NCBI RefSeq assembly: GCF_042242105.1
Contig: NC_092017.1
Coordinates: 17,260,432 to 17,324,431, forward strand
DNA: 64,000 nucleotides
Origin: Pempheris klunzingeri
Taxonomy: Eukaryota; Chordata; Actinopteri; Acropomatiformes; Pempheridae
Direction: 5' to 3'
Shown here: piece by piece, positions 1-12,908 of the stretch
Numbering within the stretch: position 1 is the first letter of the stretch
How the letters are laid out: every line of letters starts with the position of its first letter
Made by a program: the position numbers and the translations under genes
The notes under the pieces: generated by a model
The model's input: the letters and a program-made list of their open reading frames with translations, nothing else
Database searches by the model: none
What the model was told of the DNA's origin: nothing

Positions 1-1315
1 TTCTCCGCACACTGTGTTCCCTCTCGTGTCTCAGATTCACGCCAGAGCGCCGACTAGTGGCACGAAAACGCGCCGTTTGTATTTATGTTTTGCAGCCACG
101 TCCGAGCAGAGCGGTGGTGTTGCAAGGCAGCGTTGTTTCGTTGAAACCGATAAAGATCATTGTGTGTGTGTGTGTGTGTGTTTTTTATTTTTCCCTAAGT
201 AATGCCTGCAGCTTGGCATCGTCTTGCTATGTGGGGATTTTGTGTGTAGCAACGTAATTTGATCGCCTTTAATGCGTGAAGAGGGGATGCGTGTTTTCCC
301 TTTCTTTGCTCGGAGGGGGAGGGGAGGTGGAGAACTGAATGTGGCACTTCTCTGAGAGCCAGAACACAAGTCAATGTGTTTTTACAGAGAGCTGTGGACA
401 AAGAGATTTTTACATTTTTTTTTTTACTGATAATAGAACCAGGACTTCAGCCGCAGGTCCTGCAGATGTCGGTGTTTTAACAGCCTCCAGGAGCTTCCTT
501 CTGCTGCTGGCTTTACATTAATATATTTAAGAGAAATGTTTTGGATCTACTTTGTGTGTCTTACTTTGTTTAAACGTTTAACAATGGCGTGATTCATAGC
601 ATGACACCTTCTGTACTGTATTTAATCACCAGTTGGACACCTGGTTTGACTAATGAAAGACGTCATCTGAGGTGCTTCAATTCAATTGCTGCTGTCATAA
701 AGGAACTTGAAGCTTGGACAAGTTTCTGTGTAGGCTCGCGTCACCACAAAGTAGTCACTCCAAAGTAGAGCAGTATCAGTGTTTTGTGTGAAGGTGTCTC
801 TGTATTCTTACATTAGATTATATTGTCCCTAACTTCATTTGAATAGAGGAATGTTTGGAATAGTTTTTGAATCTGAACTATGCTCCAGTTGTTGGAGATC
901 AGCTTTTACCAGCTAACCTCCCCACTCAGATGGTTTTTCATGTAAATCTCTGGTACAGCAGTAAGCATAGTCTGGCCATGTTTGTAACTGACTTTTAATA
1001 ACACACAGTGGCTCCCTGTGGTGGTGAAGGTTTTTCATCACTCACTCTTTTTATCGGGTTCTCTAGAAATAAGTCTGTTTTGTTATTTGCATCCTGTGCG
1101 TTTTGAAAAATGAATCTCAGATCTCTTCATCTCATTCCCTGGAAAGGAATCTTGCTGTGTCAGAGATTTGTTCATCAGTGACCCTGAGGTTGTGTTTGGC
1201 ACTTACAGGATCAGATTTGGCAGTTTGTGAATGAGAAAGCGCTGATATTAATCTGAAGCGCGTGATAGATATGAGATGTGTATCTTGTGGTGACTCTTGC
1301 TCTTTATCTCCACAG
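1..1315. other. Intronic or upstream sequence before the TSC22-domain exons
   Basis: No convincing coding exon is visible. The stretch holds a (TG)n microsatellite at about 162-181, a short GA-rich patch near 305-330 and otherwise AT-rich unique-looking DNA. Because the exon at 1316 starts with a split codon, at least one earlier coding exon of the TSC22-domain gene must lie upstream, probably beyond the window edge. In this family the earlier part of the long isoform is one large exon. Short open frames here are not supported by codon pattern or homology. Confidence 0.5.
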
Positions 1316-2094
1316 TGCGTCTGGTGCCAGCGTCGTTGCCATCGATAACAAGATTGAACAGGCAATGGTGAGTTTTCCACACATGTAACAGTGTCAAATG
1401 TGGTCAGGTGACGTACGTTCTCTGCATGTCTGCGTAGTGAGTGGTGAAGTTTTATTTCTCTGCTGACGGTAAGTGACACTTACTTGGAGGAACATTTAAT
1501 GTAATAAACCACGATAAATTCCCCAGGAATCAGTTCATGGCAGCCTCTGCTTTCCTGTTCTGAACAACCAACTCTCAGTTGGTCTTTCTTAAAACAATAA
1601 AACAAAAAAACTGGAAAGTCAAACAGTCTTGCAGTGTGACAGGTGACAGAAAAAAGATCAGGTTACTACTTACAGCTCCTCTTAGGCTTTCTGAGGATGT
1701 TTTAAAACCTTTTTTTTTTTCTTCTTCTTAAGGGTTATTTTTTGTATTAATTTTCACTAATCTTTTCCTGTGTCCTCTCTCTCTCTTTCAGGACTTGGTG
1801 AAGAGCCACCTGATGTACGCCGTTCGTGAGGAGGTGGAGGTGTTGAAGGAGCACATCAAGGAGCTGTACGAGAGGAACTCGGTGTTGGAGCGCGAGAACG
1901 CCGTGCTGAAGTCTCTGGCCAACACGGAGCAGCTTGGCCAGCTGTCCAATCAGCTCAGCCAGGGCAGCAGCAGCACGTCGCCGCCGCTGCAGCAGCAACA
2001 GCAGCACGCGCTCGTCACAAACAACAACGCCCCCTTGCCTCACCACGAGGGGAGTCAGAGTGTCCCTCATCAGCCCAACATCACCTCGGCGTGA
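1316..2094 (+). CDS. tsc22d2: TSC22 domain family protein, C-terminal exons (TSC22D2-like), 5' partial
   Basis: Two exons join in phase: 1316-1367 (acceptor CACAG, donor GTGAGT), encoding [16 protein letters not shown], and 1792-2094 (acceptor TTTCAG), ending in TGA at 2092. Together they give the TSC box ([20 protein letters not shown]) and the adjoining leucine zipper, whose heptads continue through [20 protein letters not shown] low-complexity Q/S/P tail ends in QPNITSA. The family comprises leucine-zipper proteins without a classical basic region that dimerise and regulate transcription, growth and osmotic stress responses. The exon break directly before DLVKSH is the family's usual one. 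The paralog call TSC22D2 rests on the zipper end (LKSL rather than LKTLASPEQL) and the QPN-x-SA terminus. It also fits linkage with rubcn, since both are on human 3q. The N-terminal part lies off the window. D1 or D4 is a less likely alternative. Confidence 0.86.
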
Positions 2095-4305
2095 TCCCCC
2101 TTCCCCCAATACACACGCTCAAACACACACCTCCCACGGACAGGAGTGGAAGATCCTGTTTAGTAAAGAAAACAACTGCTACCGTCCCCTTAGCTCCATA
2201 AAGCAAAAAGGCTCGGCTCTGCGTTCAATGTGCCCATTTGAGGAAAAATCAACTACAGCGACATCTTTGTTTGCCACCAAGAGCCATGCTTCAGTGTGTG
2301 CACGTTGCCGTCACCGGGCCTTCACGTTTTTAAGACATCTACCACCCCTTGAAATGTCTTATTCTGTCCCCGTGGTTGGCTGCAAGAAAGCTGAGAGAAG
2401 AGGAGGGACAAGGGGAGCTGGTGCACATCATGAAACTGCATGTCGTTCTTGTGCAGGAGACTGGGTCAAAGGGCACGGAGAGCTCGATTTGTTGGAGCAA
2501 CAAGTTGTTGAAGAGGGCGGTGCAACCCCTGCGAGGGGGCCAGTGTGGCGGCGAGGGTCCCGAAACATCCAGCAGGGACTGTCCCCGCCAGTACCCCCGC
2601 CCCTCGTCACTCTCTGGCCCAGAAAAGTCCAGAGAACCGAGGAGGGTGGGAGGGCGGCGGGGGTGAGGATTCGGCCTCCCTGAGCGGGGCACGCCGCCAG
2701 CGGGTGCCCCGGCTGGAGCGGAGCGAGTCGAGAGCCTCGGCTTGTTATATGCTGCAACAAAAGCTTGTGTTTCCTCAGAGCCACCGTACGTTGACATGAA
2801 TCATAATACTTTTTTTTTTTGTTTTTTTTCATTAGTTCAGTTTTAGTATTTGCATTTATTTATTTCAGGGCTGCTATTTTCATAATGTAAATGAACAATG
2901 TCATGGAGATACTTATTAAAAACAAAAAATAAACCTTTCTCTTTGGTCTTTTGGTATCTTAGAATCTGTCAGGTATTAAATTTGGTAGTCTCTTGCAACA
3001 AGTAGATCTCAGTAAGTAGGCAATAAGTTCCATAATAGACATTTTTCTTCTCATGAACTAGTGCTAACACTAAAGCAGAGCTTACATTAGGTGAAATCCA
3101 GGTTGAATGTATATTTTGTAAAGTGTAAAGTATTAAGAGAAAGGAGGCTTTGTACAGGAGAACACCTGTTGTTAAGATGTGATGGGATGTTTCAAAGAAA
3201 ACTATTAATTTTTCTAGGCTTTCTTTGTCAAAATAAAAAAAAAACATGAATTTGGGGGTTTTGGTTAGGGGGATGAAAAGCTGTGAAAATTGTTTGACCT
3301 ACTTTATAACCAAAGACGCAAAGCTGTGTAAGTCTTTTTTTTTTTTTTTTTTCATTTTAAATGCACACTTTTTTTTTTCTACTCTCTCCTTCCCTATATT
3401 TTTTTTTTCTTTTGGACGCTGTTTTGCATGTTCTGCATGATCTATAATCAAACCACTTTCTTACCTCATGTTTTTATCCAGCACTCTTTATTTTTCTGTC
3501 AAGTTGTCAGTCTGTGAATGATTGTGAAAGGATTTATGAAAGAGAAAGGGAACAATGGGCGGAGAGGGTGGAGCAAGTAGTCGACGGTCAAAAGTTTAAA
3601 AAAAAAAAAAAAAATACAAGTAGAAAGGTGTTTGTTGGTTGGAGGGGAATGGCCTTGTGCACAAACATTAGTCAGATAAGGAGCCATCTTTTTTCTTTTC
3701 TCCATGTAAACGCTGTGTTAAATTTCGTATGCAGAGAAAAGGTTTTGTTACATCGCAGATTTTAATGTATTTAATGAATGCAGCATTTAGATTTTGATTG
3801 TAGCCTACCCACATTTTGCTTACGAGGAAAAAAAGTAACAACTAGATTATCCGCAAATGAGAAACAAAACAATGGAAACTATTATTAAACATTTCACACT
3901 TTAAAGCTGGAACCCAGTCGATTGTGTGTGTGAGCATATTATGGGATGTCCTGTCTGTGTCACGTCTTTTGTGCCTCCTGTGCCGTCGTCTGCTGTCGTC
4001 AGGCGATCCGGTTTCTTTCTCTGTGGCTTAGAACCAAACCAAAACGCTTGGTAATTGTACAATCAGTCATCTTTCTGCAGGATGGACTCTTTGATTTCCT
4101 TTTTTTTTTTCTTTGTTTTTTTGCAAATGGGCTTATTTCTTTTCTCTTTAGAGTATTTTTTTTTTTTTTCCTTTCGTTTGAAGGAGATGCCGCGTACATG
4201 CCAAGTGTACTGTATGAAAGTGATCACTGAGCCTTGGAGAAAATATCTTAACGATGCCCTTGTAATGTGCTGTTCAGACAATTTTAGTTTTCAGTCAAAA
4301 ATAAA
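2095..4305 (+). terminator. 3' UTR of the TSC22-domain gene with two poly(A) signals
   Basis: Downstream of the stop the DNA is first GC-rich (to about 2750) and then T-rich, with long T runs at about 2810-2830, 3338-3352 and 4100-4170. Canonical AATAAA hexamers lie at 2928-2933 and 4300-4305, which suggests a short and a long 3' UTR. Open frames across this stretch (for example a 249-codon frame starting inside the last exon) are overlapping shadows without recognisable protein character. The exact cleavage sites cannot be read from sequence alone. Confidence 0.55.
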
Positions 4306-5171
4306 TTACTGTTTTATTAAGAGAATGCCCTCATGTCATCTTTTTACCCCCATTAACCTTTTTGTGCTCCTAATATTTTTGTTACATTTTCTAAACAGAC
4401 ATGAATCTATAAAATGCTGAACATTTTCATGTAGTCACAGATAATTTCGAATTTCGAACACGAATGTATGATTTTAACTCAGAATATTTGAACATACTTG
4501 TTATAGCAGGAAAAGCACAGGCTGTATTACTAATATTAACAATGGCTCTGTTCCATTTAAGTGTCCCAGTGAACCAGGATGCATAATACCAGGACCCTGA
4601 AACTTTAGCAACTAAATGGAATTCAGCCATCTTTTATTTTTTTATAATTATTTACACATTTTTGTTATCTCCTACTGAGCCATGTCAAAATGTTCTATAT
4701 GAAAGAGCTCCAATCACTCACTCCCACTCTGGGCAAGGAAAAGGTTCCCCCTTTTTTTTTTTTTTTAGAACTGAAGTGGCTTGCTCTTCAAAATGAAGCT
4801 TAAGGTCTCCATGTGCGTGAATTCCACACAAAAAACGTGACCAGGAGGGTGTTTGGATATCCAGTGTAGAAGTACACACTGTGTATTGGAGAATAACTGA
4901 GCCTGAGCCTTTTGTCGAATTAGGAGAAAGTGGTGGGGAAAATCCCCAGGATACAGGCAGACTGGGCCGAGTTATTCCAAGTATTTTATTCATTTCCTGG
5001 ACAACACCTGACCAGAATAAAGATATACAGTTCAGTGCTTATCATGTCCCATCTGCAGTCTCAAATTTAGAGCAATTTGGGATTCATTGTATAAGGTTTC
5101 ACTGTCCTGGAAGTACAATCAAATCCTATGAAAGAACAAAATGAACAGTAAAGGAGAAGAAATATAGAGAA

Positions 5172-5214
<43 letters not shown>

Positions 5215-7431
5215 TATTTATAACTTAATTGTGTGTGTACTCCTTTTCTTTATCTGTAAAAAAAAAAATGCATTTGAAATCACAGCATTTGCAATTAAAT
5301 CTATTTTGTGGTCTTTATTTTTCAAGACTTTGTGTGCCATGTTTTACAAAAAGTCTTAAATTGTGTCTATAATGTTCAAAATGGCAACCTAAACCAAAGG
5401 GCGTAACATACAACATGTCTATTACGTGAACATCTTTAGTTCTATTCCTCCAGATTAACTATTTTTATCAGTAATGCGGCGTCCTGCTAATGCTCACCAA
5501 TAATGTCCCACTCACACTCATCTATACAACTGGCTACTACTCCCTAGCTGAGTGTGTTTGTGTGTGTGTGCTCGCCTGAAGGACACATAAAACAAAAACC
5601 AATCAGCTTTTGCAGAGGCAGAGGCAGGAAAACTGACACCTGCGTAGAGGCACGTATGAAATCCTAAATCCTTCCTGTCATTACAGGCGTGAATTAGCGC
5701 TTCATACTTGTTTGGGAAAAGTGGTGATTTTTCAAGTGACTCTGGCACCGAACGTGTCTTCCGTCACCTCCGAGCTGACGTGCACTGACAGCTGAGAGGC
5801 CTCATTTCGAAACAGTCAGCATTTCTTCTTGAAATGTGTGTACACTAAAACTTGCAGTGAAACTCAAATAAGATGAATCACTTTCTCTAAGTTGGTTTTA
5901 TAGAACAGTTCAGTCCCGCTATTGTGAGCGTTCTTTATAAAACGCATCTCTGCTCTTTGCTGCTCAAATCTTTCACACTGTGTGCCCGTCATAACCCGTC
6001 ATAACCCGTCACCGTTTCATGTTCCTGTTCTTTTCTCTTTCTAGATACTGACTCATTAACTGCTGTGTTTGGCAAAGAGTCATCGTCACATCCCAAACCA
6101 AACCATCAGTGTCACTCTTGCTTTTAAACAAAGAGATGATTCTTGCTCTGTAAAAACTCCTCTATGTCATCAGTGACAGGAGGTTGACTGCGTGTTCTGC
6201 ATTCGCAGTCGACTGTGCGAGTTGACTCATTCGGTGTCTCTCTGAGCACGTCTGCAGCGATGAAGATAAAGGCGTGTAAACCACAGCTACAGGTAATAAA
6301 AGCCAGTGAAACCAATAAAACAATGTTTTGTCTTCAAGCGGAAAGTATTACATAGCGTCTGATCTTTAATGATTTTTACCAGTGACCAGAAAGTGCAACA
6401 ACGTGGCCGCCCTCATTCATTCCTGGAATAACACATTCAGAGAGAGCGCGCTAAAACACGAGATTTCAAGAGAAAAACATATCAGCAACATCTCAAGTAA
6501 TTGAGTTGCAGTTCTGTCACCATCTGGCGAGCAAAGCCTAACCTACCAACTCATTAAAATATGCTTTTCTGATCTCTAGCGGCCTCTATCCTCATGACCT
6601 GCATCAGTTTTATACTCCACAGGAATGCCCTGAACATTTTACCTGTAACCTTAAAGTCACTGTTTGCCGTAAGGAGACAAAATGGGAAGAAAAAGGGGAA
6701 CAAAAAGTCCCAGAGTTTGATCAGCGGGGTGTTTTGCAGAAGGGAACACCATCCCTCCATGGGACGCTGGTTTCTGTGTTCACAGGTGGCACCATGAGAG
6801 TCCAATTTCCCTTTTAGAGTTTTACAAAGTTACATGTAATCTAATCAAGCATCATTTGGGTCCAAACAAAGGCGGAGCGGCCCTCCTGGCTCGTCCTTAC
6901 ACTGGTATCTGGTTTGACTCTTGGATGTCCTCACATTTTTGTTTGATCTAATTTTTCGTTTTATTGGGTCGAGAATTTTGTCCGTTTTTTCCTCCCTGCC
7001 TGAAAATGATGAAGCCTTGTGTTGCATAACATGAACAAAAGAGAATTCAGACCAAATTCATCCTTAGGGTTAAATAAAGGCTTTTTTTCACTGTATCCTG
7101 CACCACACTTCTTTCTCTGCGGTGGATCCTTTTTGCTCCGAATGCAGTTTTGACTTTCTTGCTGCATGGGACAAAACCACATCATTAACTTTCTGAGTCC
7201 TCCGTGAACTTATAACATTAAACAGCTAACAAGACATTCTCCAACTGGAGCAGTGTTGGAAACTAAAGAAAAAGGTGTGTCAACCAGGCTTTGCGTGACG
7301 GTGACACCTCTTCCTCTTCACCTGCTTTCCCCCGGCGGTGTGTGCAATGACAGCGGCTCATCCACAGCTGTGGTTCATACTGGGTGCGTATCCTACATCA
7401 CCGAGAGCAAACACAATCCGATAAATGGAAA
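4306..7431. other. Intergenic region, no gene recognised
   Basis: No exon-like or RNA-gene-like signal was found on either strand. It contains an (AT)n microsatellite at about 5174-5216, a short (TG)n near 5554-5570 and three tandem copies of a 10-bp unit (ATAACCCGTC type) at about 5989-6012. The small open frames here have no recognisable domain. Confidence 0.5.
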
Positions 7432-9545
7432 AGCATGAATGATGAATCAAAGCCTCTATCAAGGTTTCTGCTCGCCGTAACTTGATTATCAACTTGTCCT
7501 GACGTGTCCTGACTCACATTAAATCAACTGTCACGCTGTTTGTTATGTAGGAGCATTCACCAGGATGTGTTGTGTGTTTTATCCAGAGGTAGACAGACAG
7601 ATAACTACATTTATTCAAGGACTGCAATTATGAATATTTCCAATTTTTTTTTACTTCTACTCCACTGCATTTCAGAGGGAAATGCTGTACTTTTGACTCC
7701 ACTATATTTATATGACAGATCCAGTTACCACTTATTTTTCCAGAATTAATACAAAATATACAATAATATCAATACAGTTAATATTAATGGGCGAAGCAAG
7801 TCACCAAAAAAACAAAATCAAAACACTATTTTCATGCTGATGGATAACAAATAAAACAATATTGCAATAACAATAATGAAATAATTACATTCTGCACAAT
7901 CAGTATTTCTATTTTGACAACAATACAGGTATTTTATCCTTGGGAGTATTCTTCCATTATCATTTTACTCCCACCACCGCTATTATGAGATTAGTATTAG
8001 CAGAACCATGCAGATAAATCCATTAAAAACCAGTATCGACCTTTACAAACTCCATCATTCATTCAATTGAAGAGAATGCGATTTAAGAATAAGAATAAGA
8101 ATAAGAATGACTTTATTTATCCCGGAGGAAATTGTTGTGCCAGAGTGCGGTACAGAGGTCAAGTCACAACAATACAAAATATTGAAATACAAAATTGAAC
8201 AGAAAACACAATAAAATACAATTAAATTAAATAGTCTGTCCCTTTTTAAAACAAAAAGTACAGATTGAAAAGAACAAATTTGTGAAAAGTGTCACAGTGT
8301 GTGAGGTGAAGTGTTACATTTACATTTATTTTTTTATCACATTTTATTTTGGACTACTGGATTTGAAGCGTGAATGATGAATCAAAACCTCTATGACGGT
8401 TTCTGCTCTCTGTAACTTATCAACTTGTCCTGACTCACATTAAAGCAACGGTCACATTGTTTGTTACATAAGAACATTAGCCAGGATGTGTTGTGTGTTT
8501 TATTTTTTGGCAGACAGACAGATAAGTGTCAGTCAATCAATCGCCAAATCATGACAACCTTATGCAAGACGCTATCCATAAAGAGCAGGTCTAGACCACA
8601 TTTAAGAGAGAGACCGAACGGTTCAGGAATTCAAAATGAATGATTCAACAATCCCACATGAGTGGCATCAGTAATTATATTAGGTAACAGCGGCAAGGAA
8701 AAACTCCTCATTAACAGAAAGGAATCTCAAACAAAACAACAACAACTATAGTACTGATAATAGGAATATGACTGATAATTAGCAATATGGTAACATTGAA
8801 TAGTAATAGCATGACTAACATTTGCAACTTTGAAGTGCTTCTACATGAATATTTCCATTTTATGCCACTTTTTACTTCTTCTCAACTGCATTTCAATAAC
8901 AATACATATACATATCAATACAGTTAGTATTAATGGGCAGAGTAAGCCACCAAAGAAACAAATCAGTACAACACAATCAGTATTTCTATTTTGTCAACAA
9001 TACAGGTATTTTATCTTTGGGAGTATTCTTCCATCATTTTACTCCCATCACCGCTATTATGAGATTAGTATTAGCAGAACCATGCAGATAAATCCATTAA
9101 AAACCAGTACTGACCTTTCCAAACTCCATCATTCATTCAATTGAAGAGAATGTGATTTACATTTATTTTTTCATCACATTTTATTTTGGACTACTGGATT
9201 TGAAGCATGAATGATGAATCAAAGCCTCAATCACGGTTTCTGCTCGCTGTAACTGCAACTTGTCCTGACTCACATTAAAGCAACGGTCACATTGTTTGTT
9301 ACATAAGAACATTAACCAGGATGTGTTGTGTGTTTTATCATTTGGCAGACAGACAGATAAGTGTCAGTCCAATCAATCGCCAATTCATGACAACCTTATG
9401 CAAGACGCTATCCATAAAGAGCAGGTCTAGACCACATTCTTTAATTAAGAGAGAGACCAAACGGTTCAGGAATTCAAAATTAATGATTCAACAATCATGT
9501 GATTTGCATTTATTTTTTGTCACATTTCATTTTGGACAATTGGAC
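7432..9545. repeat. Three tandem copies of a ~0.85-0.94-kb unit
   Basis: The same sequence recurs with starts at about 7432, 8368 and 9204, each beginning with a TGAATGATGAATCAAA block. That is followed by blocks containing AACTTGTCCTGAC, CAGGATGTGTTGTGTGTTTTAT and GGCAGACAGACAGATAA. The first two copies are long, and shared landmarks such as GAGATTAGTATTAGCAGAACC recur in both (about 7986 and 9061). The third copy is truncated near 9545. Copy one carries an insertion at about 8085-8300 that starts with (AAGAAT)n and the motif GACTTTATTTATCCCGGAGG, a common teleost repeat tail. No coding capacity is evident. I cannot assign a named family. Confidence 0.8.
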
Positions 9546-10428
9546 AGCCTGAACTAAACATTTTTTTCAGGGAATTTAATCGCTACACTCACAGGGGCCT
9601 CTGTATTTTAACATAATTTCAGAGGAAACCTAAACCCAACAGTTACAAGGAATTTCAGTGTTAGATAATGCCACCCATTACAGGAGAAGGAAGTTTTGTA
9701 ATCATGTAATCTGTGTGTGTGTGTGTGTGTTTGTGTGTGAGCTGGGGACAGTTACTCACCATTCAGTCATCTGCAACCACACCTAGCAATATGAGATCTA
9801 CTGCTGCAGAGGGTGACGCTCCTCACTGTCCTGACTCGCCCCTGTGACCAAGCTGGTAAATCACATTCATGTAAATTTGAAGGCATGGAGTTAACATTAA
9901 GCTCAGGACTGCGGCGCCACCCTGTGGGTGTCATATGAAAGTGGTTGGAGAGGCGGAGTGAGCAGACTGAGCTTCTTTATTTATGGCATCAAAAAGGTCA
10001 AACACATTGTGGAGGAATTAAGGATTTCTGCAGAAATGAACAGTGAATGAACAGAAACTGAGGGTTTACATTTCCCACAGTGGATTATTTTTGAGATTAC
10101 GTGTGTTTAAGTAATAATTTTCTCAGATGAACATCACCGAGGCATAATTATATGAAACAGAGGAGGAGGAGATGACATGATGACTCACTGCCACCTCAGT
10201 GTAACAGATGTTTCATTAATGCTGTTGGTTACATCAGTGCAGGTCAAAATGACCCCCATGAGAAAAACAAGCTGACAAACAAACTATGTACAAATTATGG
10301 ATTAAGTGATGAAAGATGGATGTGTTATTTATAGACGAATGAAATAACTGCAGGGAAAGTTGATTTAGGAAGAAAATGGCTGCTTCAGATCCAGGAAAGT
10401 TAATCCAGAAACAGGAGCTACAGAGTTC
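9546..10428. other. Intergenic region, no gene recognised
   Basis: AT-rich DNA with a (TG)n microsatellite at about 9711-9738. Nothing else is supported by the sequence. Confidence 0.45.
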
Positions 10429-11110
10429 TTTGATGTAGAAAAAGCACATGATGTTCTATGTCAGGAGGGACTTCTCATTAAATTACATTTAATGGGAGCC
10501 GGAGGACAAGATTTTAGTTCTGAGAGCCCAAGTAGGATCCAAAATTTCCTTCATGATAAATGATATTTTTTGATTTACATTGACACCAGTACAGGAAGAT
10601 GATTATTTGCAGATGACGGGGCTTTGAGGAAAAGATGGAGATATTTGGGTTATGTTGTGAAAAGGTTGCAAGATGGAACAAATCAAGTTGAAAATTAAGA
10701 AATGGGGATGTATTATCACAAGCAATGAAATAAATAGAGTCATTTGAAACTGTGGAAATAATTCAATGAAGACATTTTGGTTCTCAAGAGTCTATTCTGA
10801 CTCCAAGTTATCGTGGACAGAACACATGAGAAGTGTTGCGGGTAAGTGTGAATTAGTTTTAAATGTGACCAGATGCTTTATAGAGTTGAACTGGGGAGCA
10901 GATATTGTGACATAATCCCCGTGTGGTTCATAGAAACTGTGTTTGTAGATTTGGATTTACTTTAATTTAAAGCAGAATATAAAAGTACAGATTTAAGGAG
11001 TGGGTTTTATAAGGAATGTAAATATTCAGTCTGTGCAGGTTTCTACTGATGGATCAACAGATCCAGGAACAGATAATGGAGGTTCTGCAGCTGCAGCTCC
11101 TAAACACAGA
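10429..11110 (+). pseudogene. Decayed non-LTR retrotransposon fragment (reverse transcriptase to RNase H)
   Basis: Conceptual translation in shifting frames shows remnants of a LINE-type polymerase. An FDVEKAHDVL block at 10429 resembles the reverse transcriptase box with the first catalytic aspartate. LFADDGAL near 10602 resembles the catalytic (F/Y)ADD box, and a DSKLSWTEHM block near 10800 matches the region after it. STDGSTDPG near 11044 resembles the start of an RNase H domain. Frames are broken by stops and indels, so the copy is dead. The presence of RNase H points to an I- or Jockey-superfamily element, but the clade is uncertain. Its full extent is unclear on both sides. Confidence 0.72.
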
Positions 11111-12169
11111 GCTGAAATATGGAATTAAAGTTTAAATTTCTTACAGGTTTTTGACAAGTCACATTCCTCTGTAGGAGTTCACTTGTTCACAGTGTGCATG
11201 GGGGAAGTAAAAGTAAGTAAAAACATTAAGTGACCACATCTTTCAAATTTCATGAACTGTTTTCTCGGTCCAAAACTGTATTTTCACTCAATTTTTTACA
11301 TTTATATGCTATTGTCAAAATTGTTCAGTTTACATTGAGAACCCAAGAAGAGAAATAGAAGAAGAAAAATGCATAAACTCCTTATTGGGACACTGAGCGC
11401 CTGTTTTCTTGATGTACGTCTACATAAAAGGTCTTCAGGCCTCAACGCCACAGAGGGATTCTCCTCCTCATTGAAGTGGCAGCTTTATGAGCAGCAGCCA
11501 CATGATCAGATGTCTTGGACGCAGTGGATGTTTGGACCTACCTGCAGAAGACAGCCGGGGACGAATCAGGCCTCAGAAAGATTATTTCCCCCGTGGATTT
11601 CAAGAGACACCAGACGGTGGGAAGTGGATGAGATTTTGAGGCCAAATGCAGAAGACTGGGCTGCCTGGCACTGATGTATCTGTAGCTCTCCTACACAAGT
11701 ATGTAGAATGAGTCTGTATATCTTTGCATTGCATTACTGGAATTGCTTTAGTTTCATTTTGTTAGTATTTGGAATTACTCTCTGCAAAAAATGAATATTG
11801 CAGCATTTCTGATTCATCTCATAGTCACCCTGCAGGCGCCAAACATTCGTACAGAGACAATCCCAAGCTTTAAGTGCTTATTTTATCAATTGCCACCGTC
11901 TTCACGTTTTTAATCACTCATATTCATATTGTTCTTACAGTTTTTTATTCAGTTGTTTTCACTGATAAAGCCATTAATTTCTCTTTTACTGCGATTTGAT
12001 TTTAGTTGATGTATGAATCTCTGTCACGTACATATTGATAAATAGATACACGAATACAAGATACTTTTACAAAGACAATAGCTGAAGAAGAAGAAGAAGA
12101 AGAAGACTCAGTTTTACACACACATAGGCCAGAATAGTGACAAAATACAAGCTGTTGCCAGTGCATTTA
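11111..12169. other. Intergenic region, no gene recognised
   Basis: AT-rich sequence, part of which may be further retrotransposon remnant. A short (GAA)n run lies at about 12086-12106. A 101-codon open frame at 11369-11674 has no recognisable domain and is not called. Confidence 0.4.
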
Positions 12170-12435
12170 AATCAGGCCTTAAAGCATTACTGTTTACTGT
12201 GGCTTTCCAATTATAGAGCTACATAACTTCTTTCAATCTTTAACTATTCCTACACATGCATTTATTGTCTTTTAATGCATCTTCTCTTAAGCTTTAACTG
12301 TTTATTTTCTTGCGCTTTTATTATCTTTTACATGCAATTTAATGTGTCCGTGCCTTGTTTTTATTGCATTTTACGTCCCTGCAAAGCACTTTGAATTGCT
12401 TTGTGTCTTAAGGGTGCTATACAAATGAATGTGCC
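12170..12435 (+). repeat. Teleost interspersed repeat tail
   Basis: The stretch ends in GCAAAGCACTTTGAATTGC, then a GGTGCTATACAAAT block. This is the typical 3' terminal pattern of a very common fish dispersed element, probably LINE-derived. It is recognised by pattern only, and the family name is not certain. Confidence 0.5.
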
Positions 12436-12589
12436 TTGCCATACCTTGTTCTTAGTGTTTTTTATAGTCATTACATGATGAATGATAAAGTGTTGTGACA
12501 TGCTGTAGTATTTGGGTGCACGAGTTGAAGTGTATGAAGTGCTTTGGGTGTATTCGTGCACAGCTGCATGTCAGTGTGGAGGTGAGTGA

Positions 12590-12908
12590 GTGGTGTAAGT
12601 GCAGGAGTGAAGTGACTCCAGAAGGGGGCAGTAATGCACCATTCAGGACACCAGCTGCAGATAAAGCTACAGGAAGAAGAGAACAACACCTCCGCCCACC
12701 GGCTGACGGTAGCAGGTCATGTGGCGGCCTCCACTGTTTTGATCCACAGCTCGGACAGGCAGGGCAGAGATGGCGGAAGGCTGGAAGTCCGGGTAACTAT
12801 TTCAAGCTGCCCTGCTACTGGGGTAAAACCACGTCGCGTTGAATAAGACCAAGGGAGTTATCGGCGAAGCTGGCAGCTTTGTACGGTACTCGATTCCGCC
12901 CCGAGGAC
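12590..12908 (+). promoter_or_regulatory. rubcn: rubcn promoter and 5' UTR with a short upstream ORF
   Basis: GC and CpG content rise here compared with the flanks, as expected for a housekeeping promoter. A GAGATGGCGGAAGG block at about 12766-12780 resembles an overlapping YY1/ETS-type element near a start site. Its ATG at 12770 opens a nine-codon upstream ORF (MAEGWKSG, stop at 12794-12796), entirely before the main start at 12909. The transcription start itself cannot be fixed from sequence. The call is positional, from the first coding exon. Confidence 0.5.

Noticed and set aside
1747..2109. 120-codon minus-strand open frame over the TSC22 exon
   Set aside because: Antisense shadow of the leucine-zipper coding sequence.
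1934..2683. 249-codon plus-strand open frame overlapping the TSC22 last exon
   Set aside because: It is a shifted frame of the real exon continuing into GC-rich 3' UTR. The product is Arg/Ser/Pro low complexity with no domain.
12495..12842. 115-codon open frame upstream of rubcn
   Set aside because: It lies across the promoter/5' UTR and shows no domain. The rubcn start at 12909 is fixed by phase with the next exon.
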